39,944 nt of DNA from Streptomyces carpinensis (GCF_002154505.1 NZ_MUBM01000235.1:1-39944); one strand, 5' to 3'. Counted from the stretch's first letter, positions 14,144 to 22,749 are shown. Notes: a model not told the origin generated them from the letters alone. Translations and numbers: made by a program.

Positions 14144-15955
14144 CTAGCCCAGCAGGCCGCCCACCAGGCCCGGCTGGCCGGAGGAGGAGCTGCCGCCCTC
14201 GGAGCCACCCGAGCCCGAGCCGCCGGTCGAGCCGGTGCCGCCGGTCGCGGTGCCTCCGGAGGTCGGGCCCGCGCTGGTGCTGGGCGCCTGCTGCACCGGC
14301 GAGGAGTGGCGCGGCGGCACCTGGCCGGTGCCCTGCGTCTGGCTGGGGGACCCGCTGGTGGCGGTGCCGCTCTCCCGGGTCCTGCCCGGCGTGGTCGCGG
14401 GGCTGCCCGACGGGCCCGCGGAGGCGCCTCGGTGGCTCGGCGAGGTCGAGGCCGACGGCGAGTTCTGGTGCCGCTGCCGGTCGCCGGACCGGTCGGGGAG
14501 CGGCGAGCCGGGCAGTTCGTTGCGCGGGGCCTCCCCGGGGCCGGGAACGACCACCCGGTCGGCATCGCGCACCGCGCCGCCGAGCAGCGAGCCGGCGAGC
14601 AGGGTGAGGCCGGCGACGACCACCGTGAGCAGGGCGCCGCGGCGCAGCACGAACCGGCGCAGGTCCCAGATGTCGGAGCGCGGCCCGAGCCGCCGCCAGG
14701 CGGAGGCGGCGAGCCGGCCGTCGACGGAGTACACCGGGGCCCCGGCGATGATCAGCGGGGACCAGGCGGCGAGATAGATGATGTCGGGGGCGTCGTAGAC
14801 GGGTACGGTCCGCCAGCTGACCGTGACGATCAGCGCGGCCGAGAGCAGCGCCCCGACCACCGCGGCGACCCGCTGCCAGCAGCCCAGGACCGTCAGGACA
14901 CCGACGATGACCTGGAGGAAGGCGATGACCAGGCCGGAGCCGACCGGGTGCTGGAGCGCGAACTGCCGCAGCGGCTCGGCGACTTCCCAGGGGTGCAGCG
15001 CGTTGAGCCACTTGACCATGGAGCCGCGCTTGCCGCCGTCGAAGTAGAGCGGGTCGCACAGCTTGCCCATGCCGGCGTAGACGGAGACGAACCCGAGGAA
15101 GATCCGCAGCGGGAGCAGGACGACGCCGAGGTTCATCCGCCGGCCCGGGTAGTAGGCGTGGCGCGCCGGGTCGTCGCCGCCGTGCCGCCTGCCGCGCCGG
15201 TGCCCGGCCTCGACCGCCGGGTCGCCGGGGCGGAAGTCCGCGAGGCCGTCCTCCGCGAAGTCGGCGTCCGGGTCGTCGTCCGCGAAGTCGTCGTGGTCGT
15301 AGGGCGGTCGGGCGTACCCGGAGTGGTCGTAGGGCGGGGCGCCGGCGCCCGGCTGCGCGTACCCGGTACGGCCGTGACCGGAGTCGCCGTACACGGACTC
15401 CTCGTACGCGCTGCCCACGCTCCGCATGTGCGGCAGCAGCCGGGTCTGGCCGGGTTCGGTGCCACGCTGGGCGCCGACGACGGGGGTCTCGACCGTCTCG
15501 TCGAGGTCGCCGTAGGTGCCGGTACCCGCGCCGTAGCCGGAGGCGGGGTCGACGCGCGGGATGACCTGCGTGGCCCCGGCGTCGGCGGAGGGGTCCTCGG
15601 CGTACCGCACGCTGCCGCTCCGCACCGCCTGCAGCAGCCGGTGGGCACCGGTGTCGTCCGGGGCGGACCTGCCGCTCCAGACGACCGGTCGGCGGTTGGG
15701 CACGGCCTGGACCCGGCCCGCCGGGCCGACGACCGGCACGCGGGCGGTGTTCTCGGTGGCGCTCGAGTGCCGGGCGATACGCGGGGACCGGGTGCGCCGC
15801 GAGGAGGCGCCCAACTGCACGCGGAAGCTCGCGTGAGTGACGATGACCTGCGCCGGATCGCTCGGCACCTTCACCATGCTCAGCGCGGGAGCGTCGTCGT
15901 ATCCCGACGAGCGGTCCCCCGTGGGTGTGCGGGGTGTTCTGGTGTCCACACTCAT
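14144..15955 (-). CDS. DoxX family membrane protein with long disordered N- and C-terminal regions
   Basis: The product has 603 residues from ATG 15955; the ribosome site is weak. Residues 1-270 are low-complexity and charged (repeats such as YDHSGYARPPYDHDDFADDDPDADFAEDG), predicted to be disordered and cytoplasmic. Residues 275-400 form the DoxX four-helix core: LGVVLLPLRIFLGFVSVYAGMGKLCDPLYF, VGSGLVIAFLQVIVGVLTVLGCWQR, VAAVVGALLSAALIVTVSW and IIYLAAWSPLIIAG. Another helix at about 440-465 (GALLTVVVAGLTLLAGSLLGG) leads to a Ser/Thr/Pro/Gly-rich tail of about 130 residues. DoxX proteins are linked to quinone-related redox and thiol stress in mycobacteria. A role here is unproven. Confidence 0.88.
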   Translation of the reverse strand: MSVDTRTPRTPTGDRSSGYDDAPALSMVKVPSDPAQVIVTHASFRVQLGASSRRTRSPRIARHSSATENTARVPVVGPAGRVQAVPNRRPVVWSGRSAPDDTGAHRLLQAVRSGSVRYAEDPSADAGATQVIPRVDPASGYGAGTGTYGDLDETVETPVVGAQRGTEPGQTRLLPHMRSVGSAYEESVYGDSGHGRTGYAQPGAGAPPYDHSGYARPPYDHDDFADDDPDADFAEDGLADFRPGDPAVEAGHRRGRRHGGDDPARHAYYPGRRMNLGVVLLPLRIFLGFVSVYAGMGKLCDPLYFDGGKRGSMVKWLNALHPWEVAEPLRQFALQHPVGSGLVIAFLQVIVGVLTVLGCWQRVAAVVGALLSAALIVTVSWRTVPVYDAPDIIYLAAWSPLIIAGAPVYSVDGRLAASAWRRLGPRSDIWDLRRFVLRRGALLTVVVAGLTLLAGSLLGGAVRDADRVVVPGPGEAPRNELPGSPLPDRSGDRQRHQNSPSASTSPSHRGASAGPSGSPATTPGRTRESGTATSGSPSQTQGTGQVPPRHSSPVQQAPSTSAGPTSGGTATGGTGSTGGSGSGGSEGGSSSSGQPGLVGGLLG

Positions 15956-16104
15956 CTAACCGAGTGACGAGGAGTTAGGACACTGCCTTGACCCGCCGGA
16001 TCTGTCCGGGCCGCGTCAAACTTGCACCGAACGCCCGGTTCTACCCGAGCGGGTGAATATGCGGACCTCCGTTCGACCTCTCGCGACCGGCCGGAGGCCG
16101 CCCC

Positions 16105-17043
16105 TCACCCGCGCCTGCGCGCCGCCTCGTAGAGCACGATCCCGGCCGCCACACCGGCGTTGAGCGACTCCGCCCCGCCCGGCATCGGGATCCGCACCCG
16201 GAAGTCGCATGTCTCGCCGACCAGCCGGGACAGACCCTTGCCCTCGCTGCCGACGACGATGACGACCGGGCCCTCCAGGGCTTCCAGGTCACCGAGTTCG
16301 ACCTCGCCGTCCGCGGCCAGGCCGACGACGGTGATGCCCGCCTTCTGGTACGTCTCCAGGGCGCGCGTCAGATTGGTGGCGCGGGCCACGGGCGTACGGG
16401 CGGCCGTACCGGCGGAGGTCTTCCAGGCACCCGCGGTCATGCCGGCCGCGCGCCGCTCGGGGACGACCACACCGTGGCCGCCGAAGGCGGAGACGGAGCG
16501 GACGACGGCGCCGAGGTTGCGCGGGTCGGTCACCCCGTCGAGGGCGACGATCAGCGGGTCCTCCCCGGCGTCGGCGGCGGCGTCGGCCAGGTCCTCGGGG
16601 TGGGCGTACTCGTACGGCGGGACCTGGAGGACCAGTCCCTGGTGGTTGAGCCCGTTCGTCATCCGGTCCAGCTCGGGGCGCGGGGCCTCCATGAGGTTGA
16701 TGCCGCCGCGCTCGGCCGCGAGCTGCAGCGCCTCGCGGACGCGCTCGTCGTTGTCGATGAACTGCTGGACGTAGAGGGTGGTGGCGGGCACGCCCTCGCG
16801 CAGCGCCTCGACGACCGGGTTGCGGCCGACGACCAGCTCGGAGGCGGACTTGCCCGATCCGCGGCGCTGCGGGCGCCCCTGGGCGCGGCGGGACTTCGTC
16901 TGGGCGGCACGCTGCTTGGCGTGTCCCTTGCGCATCTCGGCGGGGGGCGTGGGGCCCTTGCCCTCCAGGCCCCGGCGCCGCTTGCCGCCGCTGCCGACCT
17001 GCGCGCCCTTCTTGCCGGACATGCGGCGGTTGTTCGCGGCCAT
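16105..17043 (-). CDS. rlmB: 23S rRNA (guanosine-2'-O)-methyltransferase, TrmH/SpoU family
   Basis: The product has 312 residues from ATG 17043 (AGGTAGGTC upstream). A basic, disordered extension (1-65, rich in K/R/G) precedes the substrate-binding domain SASELVVGRNPVVEALREG... and the SPOUT catalytic domain. Knot motifs are visible: motif 1 LDGVTDPRNLGAVVRSVSAFGGHGVVVPE (N and R), motif 2 VVIVVGSEGKGLSRLV, and motif 3 IPMPGGAESLNAGVAAGIVLYEA (S-L-N). It transfers a methyl group from SAM to a ribose 2'-OH in 23S rRNA. It lies downstream of cysS on the same strand, a conserved actinobacterial pairing, and may be co-transcribed with it. The assigned nucleotide is by family. Confidence 0.92.
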   Translation of the reverse strand: MAANNRRMSGKKGAQVGSGGKRRRGLEGKGPTPPAEMRKGHAKQRAAQTKSRRAQGRPQRRGSGKSASELVVGRNPVVEALREGVPATTLYVQQFIDNDERVREALQLAAERGGINLMEAPRPELDRMTNGLNHQGLVLQVPPYEYAHPEDLADAAADAGEDPLIVALDGVTDPRNLGAVVRSVSAFGGHGVVVPERRAAGMTAGAWKTSAGTAARTPVARATNLTRALETYQKAGITVVGLAADGEVELGDLEALEGPVVIVVGSEGKGLSRLVGETCDFRVRIPMPGGAESLNAGVAAGIVLYEAARRRG

Positions 17044-17139
17044 GACCTACCTGTCTGTTGGAACGTTCGTCGTTGCGTCTATGAAGTGTGCCGCCCGGAC
17101 GACCGGACGGCACTGTCGATCTCCACCGGCCAGGGCGGC

Positions 17140-18540
17140 TCAGCGGGGGCCGAGGCTCCAGCGGGGACCCTGCGGGCTGTCCTCGATGACCAGCCCGGAC
17201 TGGTTGAGCTGGTCGCGGATGGCGTCCGCGGTGGCCCAGTCCTTGCGGGAGCGGGCGGCCTCGCGCTGGTCCAGCACCATGCGGACCAGGGAGTCGACCA
17301 CTCCGTGCAGATCCTCGCCGCGGTCGCCGTCCTCACCGGCCCAGTGCTCGTCCAGGGGGTCGAGGCCGAGGACCCCGAGCATGGCGCGCACGTCGGCGAG
17401 CCGGGCCACGGCGGCCTCCTTGTCGTCGGCGGCCAGCGCGCTGTTGCCCTGCCGGACGGTGGTGTGCACCACGGCGAGGGCCTGCGGCACGCCCAGGTCG
17501 TCGTCCATCGCCTCGGCGAAGGCCGGCGGCACCTGCGCGGACGGCTCCACCGGGCCGGCCTTCTCCACCACACGCTGGATGAAGCCCTCGATCCGGGCGA
17601 ACGCGGACTCGGCCTCGCGCAGCGCGTCCTCGCTGTACTCGATGGTCGAGCGGTAGTGGGGCGTGCCGAGGTAGTACCGGAGCACGATGGGCCGCCACTG
17701 CTTGACCATCTCGGAGACGAGCACCGAGTTGCCGAGCGACTTGGACATCTTCTCGCCGCTCATGGTGACCCAGGCGTTGTGCACCCAGTACCGGGCGAAC
17801 TCGTCGCCGTAGGCCTTGGCCTGGGCGATCTCGTTCTCGTGGTGCGGGAAGATCAGGTCCAGGCCGCCGCCGTGGATGTCGAAGGCGGAGCCGAGGTACT
17901 TGTGCGCCATGGTCGAGCACTCCAGGTGCCAGCCGGGGCGCCCGCGTCCCCACGGCGTCTCCCAGTCGGGCTCGCCGGGCTTGGCGGCCTTCCACATGGC
18001 GAAGTCGCGCGGGTCGCGCTTGCCGGTGATGCCCTCCTCGGCGGGCTGCCGCAGCTCGTCCAGATCCTGCTTGGACAGCTCCAGGTAGTCGGGCCAGGAG
18101 CGGACGTCGAAGTAGACGCTGCCGTCGGCCTCGTAGGCGTGCCCGCGCTCGATGAGCACGCGCATCATCTCGATCATCTCGGTGACGTGACCGGTGGCGC
18201 GGGGCTCGTAGGTGGGCGGCAGGCAACCGAGCGCGGTGTAGCCGTCGTCGAAGGCGCGCTCGTTGCCGTAGCCGATGGACCACCAGGGGCGGGCCTGCTC
18301 GGCGGCCTTCTTGATGATCTTGTCGTCGATGTCGGTGACGTTGCGGATGAACGTGACGTCGTAGCCGCGGTAGGTGAACCAGCGGCGCATGATGTCGAAG
18401 TTCAGCCCCGACCGGATGTGCCCGATGTGCGGGGCCGCCTGCACGGTGGCGCCACACAGGTAGATCGAGACACAACCCGGCCTGAGCGGGGTGAAGTCAC
18501 GAATCTGCCGGGCGCTGGTGTCGTACAGGCGAATAGTCAC
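17140..18540 (-). CDS. cysS: cysteinyl-tRNA synthetase
   Basis: The product has 466 residues. I chose GTG 18540 (V/M-TIRLYDTSARQIRDF) because the family starts there and CTGGAG is adjacent; the longer frame adds non-homologous sequence. It charges tRNA-Cys in the cytoplasm. Class I motifs are PHIGH (37-41) and EKMSKSLG (about 265-272). Zinc ligands are C29, the cysteine of HLECSTMA and the HHENE histidine. WTYRGYDVTFIRNVTDIDDKI-type sequence (here WFTYRGYDVTFIRNVTDIDDKI) is family-specific. The DALR-like helical end is present. It precedes rlmB by 96 bases, probably as one operon. Confidence 0.97.
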   Translation of the reverse strand: MTIRLYDTSARQIRDFTPLRPGCVSIYLCGATVQAAPHIGHIRSGLNFDIMRRWFTYRGYDVTFIRNVTDIDDKIIKKAAEQARPWWSIGYGNERAFDDGYTALGCLPPTYEPRATGHVTEMIEMMRVLIERGHAYEADGSVYFDVRSWPDYLELSKQDLDELRQPAEEGITGKRDPRDFAMWKAAKPGEPDWETPWGRGRPGWHLECSTMAHKYLGSAFDIHGGGLDLIFPHHENEIAQAKAYGDEFARYWVHNAWVTMSGEKMSKSLGNSVLVSEMVKQWRPIVLRYYLGTPHYRSTIEYSEDALREAESAFARIEGFIQRVVEKAGPVEPSAQVPPAFAEAMDDDLGVPQALAVVHTTVRQGNSALAADDKEAAVARLADVRAMLGVLGLDPLDEHWAGEDGDRGEDLHGVVDSLVRMVLDQREAARSRKDWATADAIRDQLNQSGLVIEDSPQGPRWSLGPR

Positions 18541-18625
18541 CACTCCAGGGTAGTGGGCCGGGGGCAGTGCCTCGCGCCCCTTCCCCGCAAGGCCACGCAT
18601 TTGTGACCCGCTGCGGCGAACGCCG

Positions 18626-19030
18626 TCACAGACTGCCGACGACCTTCCGCGCCGTGATCCGCACGACCACGCGTTCGGCGTCCTGCGACGACGCCGGGTT
18701 GAACTCGGCGTACTTCTTGCCGGTGTACTTCAGGCTCAGCGCGTCGATGAGGTCCTGGCCGCCCTCCGTGGTCATCTCGGCGGTGCCGCGGATCTCGGCG
18801 TACTCGTAGGGCGACTGGGGATCCTGGACGACGACACTGACGCGCGGGTCGTGGTCGATGTTCTGCTTCTTGCGGCGGTCGACGGTGGTGGAGACGAGGA
18901 GGTCCTCACCGTCCCGCATCACCCACACCGGGGACAGCTGCGGGCTGCCGTCGGGCTGGATCGTGCCGAGGACGATGAAGACCGGGTCGTCGAGCAGTGA
19001 CTTGAGCCGGTCGGACAGGGCGGCTGGCAT
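18626..19030 (-). CDS. PPOX-class / F420-dependent oxidoreductase family protein
   Basis: The product has 134 residues. ATG 19030 is preceded by GGAGGTACCCC, a strong site. It folds as a split beta-barrel flavin/F420-binding protein: FIVLGTIQPDGSPQLSPVWVMRDGEDLLVSTTVDRRKKQNIDHDPRVSVVVQDPQSPYEYAEIRGTAEM. RRKKQNI is the characteristic phosphate- or F420-contacting stretch of this actinobacterial group. Members reduce or bind F420-linked substrates, and many are uncharacterised. It lies between ispF and cysS on the same strand. Confidence 0.9.
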   Translation of the reverse strand: MPAALSDRLKSLLDDPVFIVLGTIQPDGSPQLSPVWVMRDGEDLLVSTTVDRRKKQNIDHDPRVSVVVQDPQSPYEYAEIRGTAEMTTEGGQDLIDALSLKYTGKKYAEFNPASSQDAERVVVRITARKVVGSL

Positions 19031-19096
19031 GGGGTACCTCCATGACCACGGTCGGTGTCGTCGATGTGGTGACTGTGCGGCTACCCTCGCGCGCCG

Positions 19097-19612
19097 TCAG
19101 CTCACCCGCACGACGAGGGCCGTGGCCACCGCCATCAGCCCCTCGTCCCGGCCGGGGAAGCCGAGCCCGTCCGTCGTGGCGCCGGAGACGGACACCGGCG
19201 CGCCGGCCGCCTCGGAGAGGATCTTCTGGGCCTCGTCGCGCCGCTTGCCGATCTTCGGCCGGGGGCCGACGACCTGCACGGCGACGTTCCCGATCCGGAA
19301 GCCCGCCTCGCGCACGATCCGCGCGGCCTCCGTCAGCAGCGTGACCCCGGAGGCTCCCGACCACTCGGGGCGCCCGGTGCCGAAGTGCTGCCCGAGGTCG
19401 CCCAGCCCGGCGGCCGAGAACAGCGCGTTGCACGCGGCGTGCGCGACGACGTCCGCGTCGGAGTGCCCGGCCAGGCCCGGCCCCTCGCCCTCCCACTTCA
19501 GTCCCGCGCACCACAGTTCGCGGCCGTCCTCGAAGGCGTGGATGTCGGTGCCGATGCCGACCTGGGGCAGCACCGGCTCCGCCGGCTGCGCCCCGGGCGT
19601 GTCAGTAGCCAT
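19097..19612 (-). CDS. ispF: 2-C-methyl-D-erythritol 2,4-cyclodiphosphate synthase
   Basis: The product has 171 residues from ATG 19612. It converts CDP-ME 2-phosphate to MEcPP with release of CMP, in the MEP isoprenoid pathway. Metal ligands are visible as D23 and H25 in GTDIHAF and H58 in HSDADVVAH. The active-site H50, the GDLGQHFGTGRPEWSGASG loop, and the end AVATALVVR are canonical. Its start overlaps the ispD stop by 11 bases (ATGGCTACTGA), so the two are translationally coupled, a common ispDF arrangement. The protein has a short N-terminal extension of 15 residues. Confidence 0.96.
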   Translation of the reverse strand: MATDTPGAQPAEPVLPQVGIGTDIHAFEDGRELWCAGLKWEGEGPGLAGHSDADVVAHAACNALFSAAGLGDLGQHFGTGRPEWSGASGVTLLTEAARIVREAGFRIGNVAVQVVGPRPKIGKRRDEAQKILSEAAGAPVSVSGATTDGLGFPGRDEGLMAVATALVVRVS

Positions 19613-20390
19613 CGTTGAGCCTCCTGCGGGCCAGCACCGCCTCGGCGAGGACCATGTCCAGCGGGCGGGTCACCTTGAACGCCTCCTCGTGGCCGGGCAC
19701 GGCCACGACCCGCTCGCCGAGCTGTTCGACCATGCTCGCGTCGTCGGTGACGTTGTCGGTGACCGTCGCGTGGGCGCGCACGAGCGTGGCCCGGTCGAAG
19801 CCCTGCGGGGTCTGCACGGCCCGCAGCAGCGCGCGGTCCGGCGTGGCCACCACCGGCTCGGGCTCGCCCGGCGTGGCGGCCGGCTCCACCTGCTTGACGG
19901 TGTCCGCGAGGGGCAGCGCGGGTACGACGGCGGGTGCCCCGTCCCGTACGGCCTCGATGACCGCGTCGACGGTGTCCACCGGGACCAGCGGGCGGGCGGC
20001 GTCGTGGACGAGGACGATGTCGTGACCGGGCGGCAGCGCCTCCAGGCCGAGCCGGACGGACTCCTGGCGGGACTCGCCGCCGGGCACGACCAGGAAGTCG
20101 GTCCTCCCCCAACTGCCGCCGGGGGTACCCCCGGGCAGCGCGTGCGCGTCGAGCAGCGACTTGACCTCGTCGGCGCCGTCGGGCGGGGCCACCACGACCA
20201 CCAGGGAGACGGCCCGGGAGGCGGCCATGGCGCGCACCGCGTGGACGAGCATGGGGGTGCCGCCCAGCGTGCGCAGCGCCTTGGGGGCGCCCGGACCGAG
20301 GCGTACGCCCCGGCCGGCGGCCGGGATCACGGCGGCGACGTGGGGCCCGGGCTGGGCAGCCGAAAGCGAAGGACGCGAATCGTCAGACAT
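19602..20390 (-). CDS. ispD: 2-C-methyl-D-erythritol 4-phosphate cytidylyltransferase
   Basis: The product has 262 residues from ATG 20390 (AGGA upstream). It makes CDP-ME from MEP and CTP. The CTP-binding signature VIPAAGRGVRLGPGAPKALRTLGG (21-44) is complete with K37. DIVLVHDAARPLV, PALPLADTVKQV, RAVQTPQGF and the end VTDDASMVEQLGERVVAVPGHEEAFKVTRPLDMVLAEAVL are canonical. Residues around 86-96 (GGTPGGSWGR) are encoded by a palindromic Streptomyces repeat (20104-20133) that appears to be inserted in frame in a surface loop. The gene heads the ispD-ispF unit downstream of carD. Confidence 0.96.
   Translation of the reverse strand: MSDDSRPSLSAAQPGPHVAAVIPAAGRGVRLGPGAPKALRTLGGTPMLVHAVRAMAASRAVSLVVVVAPPDGADEVKSLLDAHALPGGTPGGSWGRTDFLVVPGGESRQESVRLGLEALPPGHDIVLVHDAARPLVPVDTVDAVIEAVRDGAPAVVPALPLADTVKQVEPAATPGEPEPVVATPDRALLRAVQTPQGFDRATLVRAHATVTDNVTDDASMVEQLGERVVAVPGHEEAFKVTRPLDMVLAEAVLARRRLNDGY
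20104..20133. repeat. short palindromic repeat inserted in ispD
   Basis: The plus strand reads CTCCCCCAACTGCC followed by GCCGGGGGTACCCCCGG. The shape, a CTCCCCCA head and a GGGGGTACCCC palindrome, matches a dispersed intergenic repeat that I recognise as frequent in Streptomyces. A relative lies at about 37233-37273. Here it is inside a coding sequence and keeps the frame. Confidence 0.55.
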
Positions 20391-20758
20391 CGGTTCCTGT
20401 CAGGTTTGTTTTCTGGCCTGGCATGGGTATGGCCACACCGTGCCGGGGTATGGCCTCACCGTGCCGGGCGCGACGGCTCGACCGGACCCTTCCGTGACCT
20501 CGGTCGAGTCGACTGCCCGGGCCCGGCACACAGTATCGGGGGACCCTCCCCCGCCGTACGGCATGGACGTCACGTGCGTGGGTCGAGCAGCAGGTGTCCC
20601 GCCGCGTGGATCGCGTGACGTGAGCGGGTGTCCGCGTGTGACAGGCAGCGCGGGCACGAACATGCCGCAGCGCCCGGCGACTGAAATCGAGTCATCGGGC
20701 ACCGCGGCATTTTCGGTGTGGTGAGTGGAATCGAGGCGAGTGTCGCCGTCGCCTCGCG
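20391..20758. other. carD-ispD intergenic region with a 21-bp tandem duplication
   Basis: There is no gene in 368 bases. The 21-base unit GGGTATGGCCACACCGTGCCG (20425-20445) is repeated directly at 20446-20466 with one substitution, immediately upstream of the ispD leader. The remainder is unstructured GC-rich sequence that should hold the ispD promoter and the end of carD transcription. Confidence 0.55.
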
Positions 20759-21241
20759 TCAGGACGCGAGAACCTCGTCGAGCAGGGCCTCGGCCTTGTC
20801 CTCGTTCGTGTTCTCCGCGAGGGCGAGCTCGCTCACCAGGATCTGGCGGGCCTTGGCGAGCATGCGCTTCTCTCCGGCGGAGAGTCCGCGCTCGCGCTCA
20901 CGACGCCACAGGTCACGCACGACTTCCGCGACCTTGATGACATCGCCGGAGGCGAGCTTCTCCAGGTTTGCCTTGTATCGACGCGACCAGTTCGTGGGCT
21001 CCTCGGCGTACGGAGCGCGCAGCACCTCGAAGACCCGGTCCAGCCCGTCCTGACCGACCACATCACGCACGCCGACGAACTCCGCATTGTCCGCTGGCAC
21101 ACGCACCGTCAGGTCACCCTGGGCGACCTTCAGCACCAAGTAGGTCTTGTCCACGCCTTTGATCTGACGAGTTTCGATGGCCTCGATCAGCGCGGCCCCG
21201 TGATGGGGATAGACCACGGTGTCGCCAACCTTGAACGTCAT
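20759..21241 (-). CDS. carD: CarD-family RNA polymerase-binding transcription factor
   Basis: The product has 160 residues from ATG 21241 (GAAGGGG upstream). The N-terminal Tudor-like RNA-polymerase-interacting domain (MTFKVGDTVVYPHHGAALIEAIETRQIKGVDKTYLVLKVAQGDLTVRVPADNAEFVGVRDVV) contacts the beta lobe. The C-terminal helical domain (about 75-160) carries the conserved tryptophan in PTNWSRRYKANLEKL and the basic helix VVRDLWRRERERGLSAGEKRMLAKAR. It stabilises open promoter complexes at rRNA and housekeeping promoters, essential in mycobacteria. A TTCAGA-17-TACCCT promoter lies about 29-57 bases upstream. Its placement beside ispD is conserved in actinobacteria. Confidence 0.96.
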   Translation of the reverse strand: MTFKVGDTVVYPHHGAALIEAIETRQIKGVDKTYLVLKVAQGDLTVRVPADNAEFVGVRDVVGQDGLDRVFEVLRAPYAEEPTNWSRRYKANLEKLASGDVIKVAEVVRDLWRRERERGLSAGEKRMLAKARQILVSELALAENTNEDKAEALLDEVLAS

Positions 21242-21269
21242 GTGACAGGTACCCCTTCCGTGGCTATCC

Positions 21270-21298
21270 AGGGTAACACGGATACGGCGTCTTCTGAA
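21270..21298 (-). promoter_or_regulatory. probable housekeeping promoter of carD
   Basis: On the minus strand, -35 TTCAGA (21298-21293) and -10 TACCCT (21275-21270) are separated by 17 bases. This suits an HrdB-type promoter. Transcription would begin about 20-25 bases before the ATG. Confidence 0.5.
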
Positions 21299-21989
21299 TG
21301 GCGTTTTCGCAGGTCAGGGCATATCTCGGGGCTTGACAACAGCAACCGGGACGTGCTTCGGAAGGGTTCGGCGGGCCAAGAGGAAGCAGGTATTCGCAGG
21401 TCGGAGGGGCTCTTCGCACAGGGCGAAACGCGTACGTTACACACATCCGGGCGCCTCGCCCAAACGGCTGAACGTCCCGTTTTGTCCGGTTCCAAGTGCT
21501 CGACTTCCGCTACTCCGTTCGGTGACCGAGGGGCGAGTCCGGGACGAATCCGGAATTGATCACAGCCACCGCGGAACGGCCCACCCGGCGTTGGTGATCA
21601 ATTCCCGCGCCGGCCCCGCATTCCCTCGCCGGAAATCCGGGGAGCGGAGCAGAGCGGGCGAGAGCGGTCGAGAGCCGATCACCGCGGCTATGCCGACGGG
21701 TAAGCCGGCGGCTAAGCCCGCAGGTATGCCGGGAGACGCTTATGTGAATGGCGGACGACGGCGCGGCCATTGCGAGCCGAGAGGCACGGGAAGGCGCAGC
21801 GAGGGGCGCATTGAGAGCGCTCCCGGGCGGTGTGCGGAGCGGTTGTCCGGGTGCCCCGGCGGCGTGGAGGGGCGGGTCGGGTGCGGGGCCGTGGGAACGG
21901 CTCGGTAACCTATGGCCGCTGACAGACCCTTAGGGCGGCTTTACAAGAGGTCGCCCTGTACCGCCCACGTTCAAGGAGTTGCCGCCGCC
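21299..21989. other. about 690-bp intergenic region between carD and the lipoprotein gene
   Basis: No gene is supported; open frames lack ribosome sites. A perfect 12-bp inverted repeat GGAATTGATCAC / GTGATCAATTCC flanks a 30-base centre at 21552-21605. Local composition is AT-richer around 21430-21610. The last 60 bases lead into the lipoprotein gene with TTCAAGGAG. Confidence 0.5.
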
Positions 21990-22694
21990 GTGAGCAGCAG
22001 CCTTCGACGCGGCGCCCTCGCCGCCGCCGCCATCGCGTTCTCGATCGCCTCGCTCGCCGCCTGCGGCGCCGGCAACGATGCCCAGACGCTCCAGGTCAAG
22101 CCGGACAACGCGGCCGCCACCGTCGGCGACATCAAGGTCCAGAACGCGGTGATCATCACCCAGCCCGGCACTCAGACCAAGGGCCCGGCCGTCATCTCGG
22201 TGACCGTCTTCAACAACGGCAAGAACCCCCAGACGCTGGACGCCATCCGCATCGACGGCGACGGCTCCGCCCAGATCACCCCCGCCGCGGGCAAGGGCAA
22301 GCTGACGATCCCGGCCCACGGCTCGGTGATCCTCGGCGGCAAGGGCAACGCCTCCGCCGCGCTGCCCAACCCCGGCCCGTCCGTCCAGGACGGCAACGCG
22401 CAGAAGATCACGTTCAGCTTCAGCGCCGCCGGTGACGTGAGCCTGCGCGCCTTCGTCGTCCCGGCCGAGAGCTACTTCGACAAGTGGGGTCCGAGCAACA
22501 TCCCGGCGGCTCCGGGCGCCCCGGCCGGCGCGACCGCGACCACCTCCCCCGACGCCTCCGGCAAGCCGGGGAAGTCGAAGTCACCGTCGCAGTCGCCGAG
22601 CGGTACGGCGACGGCCTCGAACTCGGCCGAGTCGGGCACCGGCACCACGGTGACCCCGAGCGACTCGGCGTCCCAGTCGGCCGCCAGCCACTGA
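21990..22694 (+). CDS. lipoprotein with Ser/Thr-rich tail, unknown function
   Basis: The product has 234 residues from GTG 21990, with AAGGAG 10 bases upstream. A type II signal ends in the lipobox SLAAC (cysteine at about 25: FSIASLAACGAG), so the mature protein is lipid-anchored outside the membrane. The middle (35-165) looks like a beta-sandwich: VGDIKVQNAVIITQPGTQTKGPAVISVTVFNNGKNPQTLDAIRIDG...VILGGKG..., similar to the copper-chaperone/DUF4352-like class that follows the sentence 'additional electrostatic sandwich', but without its Met/His ligands. The last 65 residues are Pro/Ser/Thr/Lys low complexity. It lies convergent to phoP with two terminators between. Confidence 0.85.
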   Translation: MSSSLRRGALAAAAIAFSIASLAACGAGNDAQTLQVKPDNAAATVGDIKVQNAVIITQPGTQTKGPAVISVTVFNNGKNPQTLDAIRIDGDGSAQITPAAGKGKLTIPAHGSVILGGKGNASAALPNPGPSVQDGNAQKITFSFSAAGDVSLRAFVVPAESYFDKWGPSNIPAAPGAPAGATATTSPDASGKPGKSKSPSQSPSGTATASNSAESGTGTTVTPSDSASQSAASH

Positions 22695-22700
22695 CACCGG

Positions 22701-22726
22701 CCTGCCGGGCCGGTCGGCCCGGCAGG
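22701..22726. terminator. lipoprotein gene terminator
   Basis: The 12-bp stem CCTGCCGGGCCG / CGGCCCGGCAGG has a 2-base loop, 6 bases after the stop. Confidence 0.75.
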
Positions 22727-22749
22727 GCACGACAGGCGTAGGCACGCCC

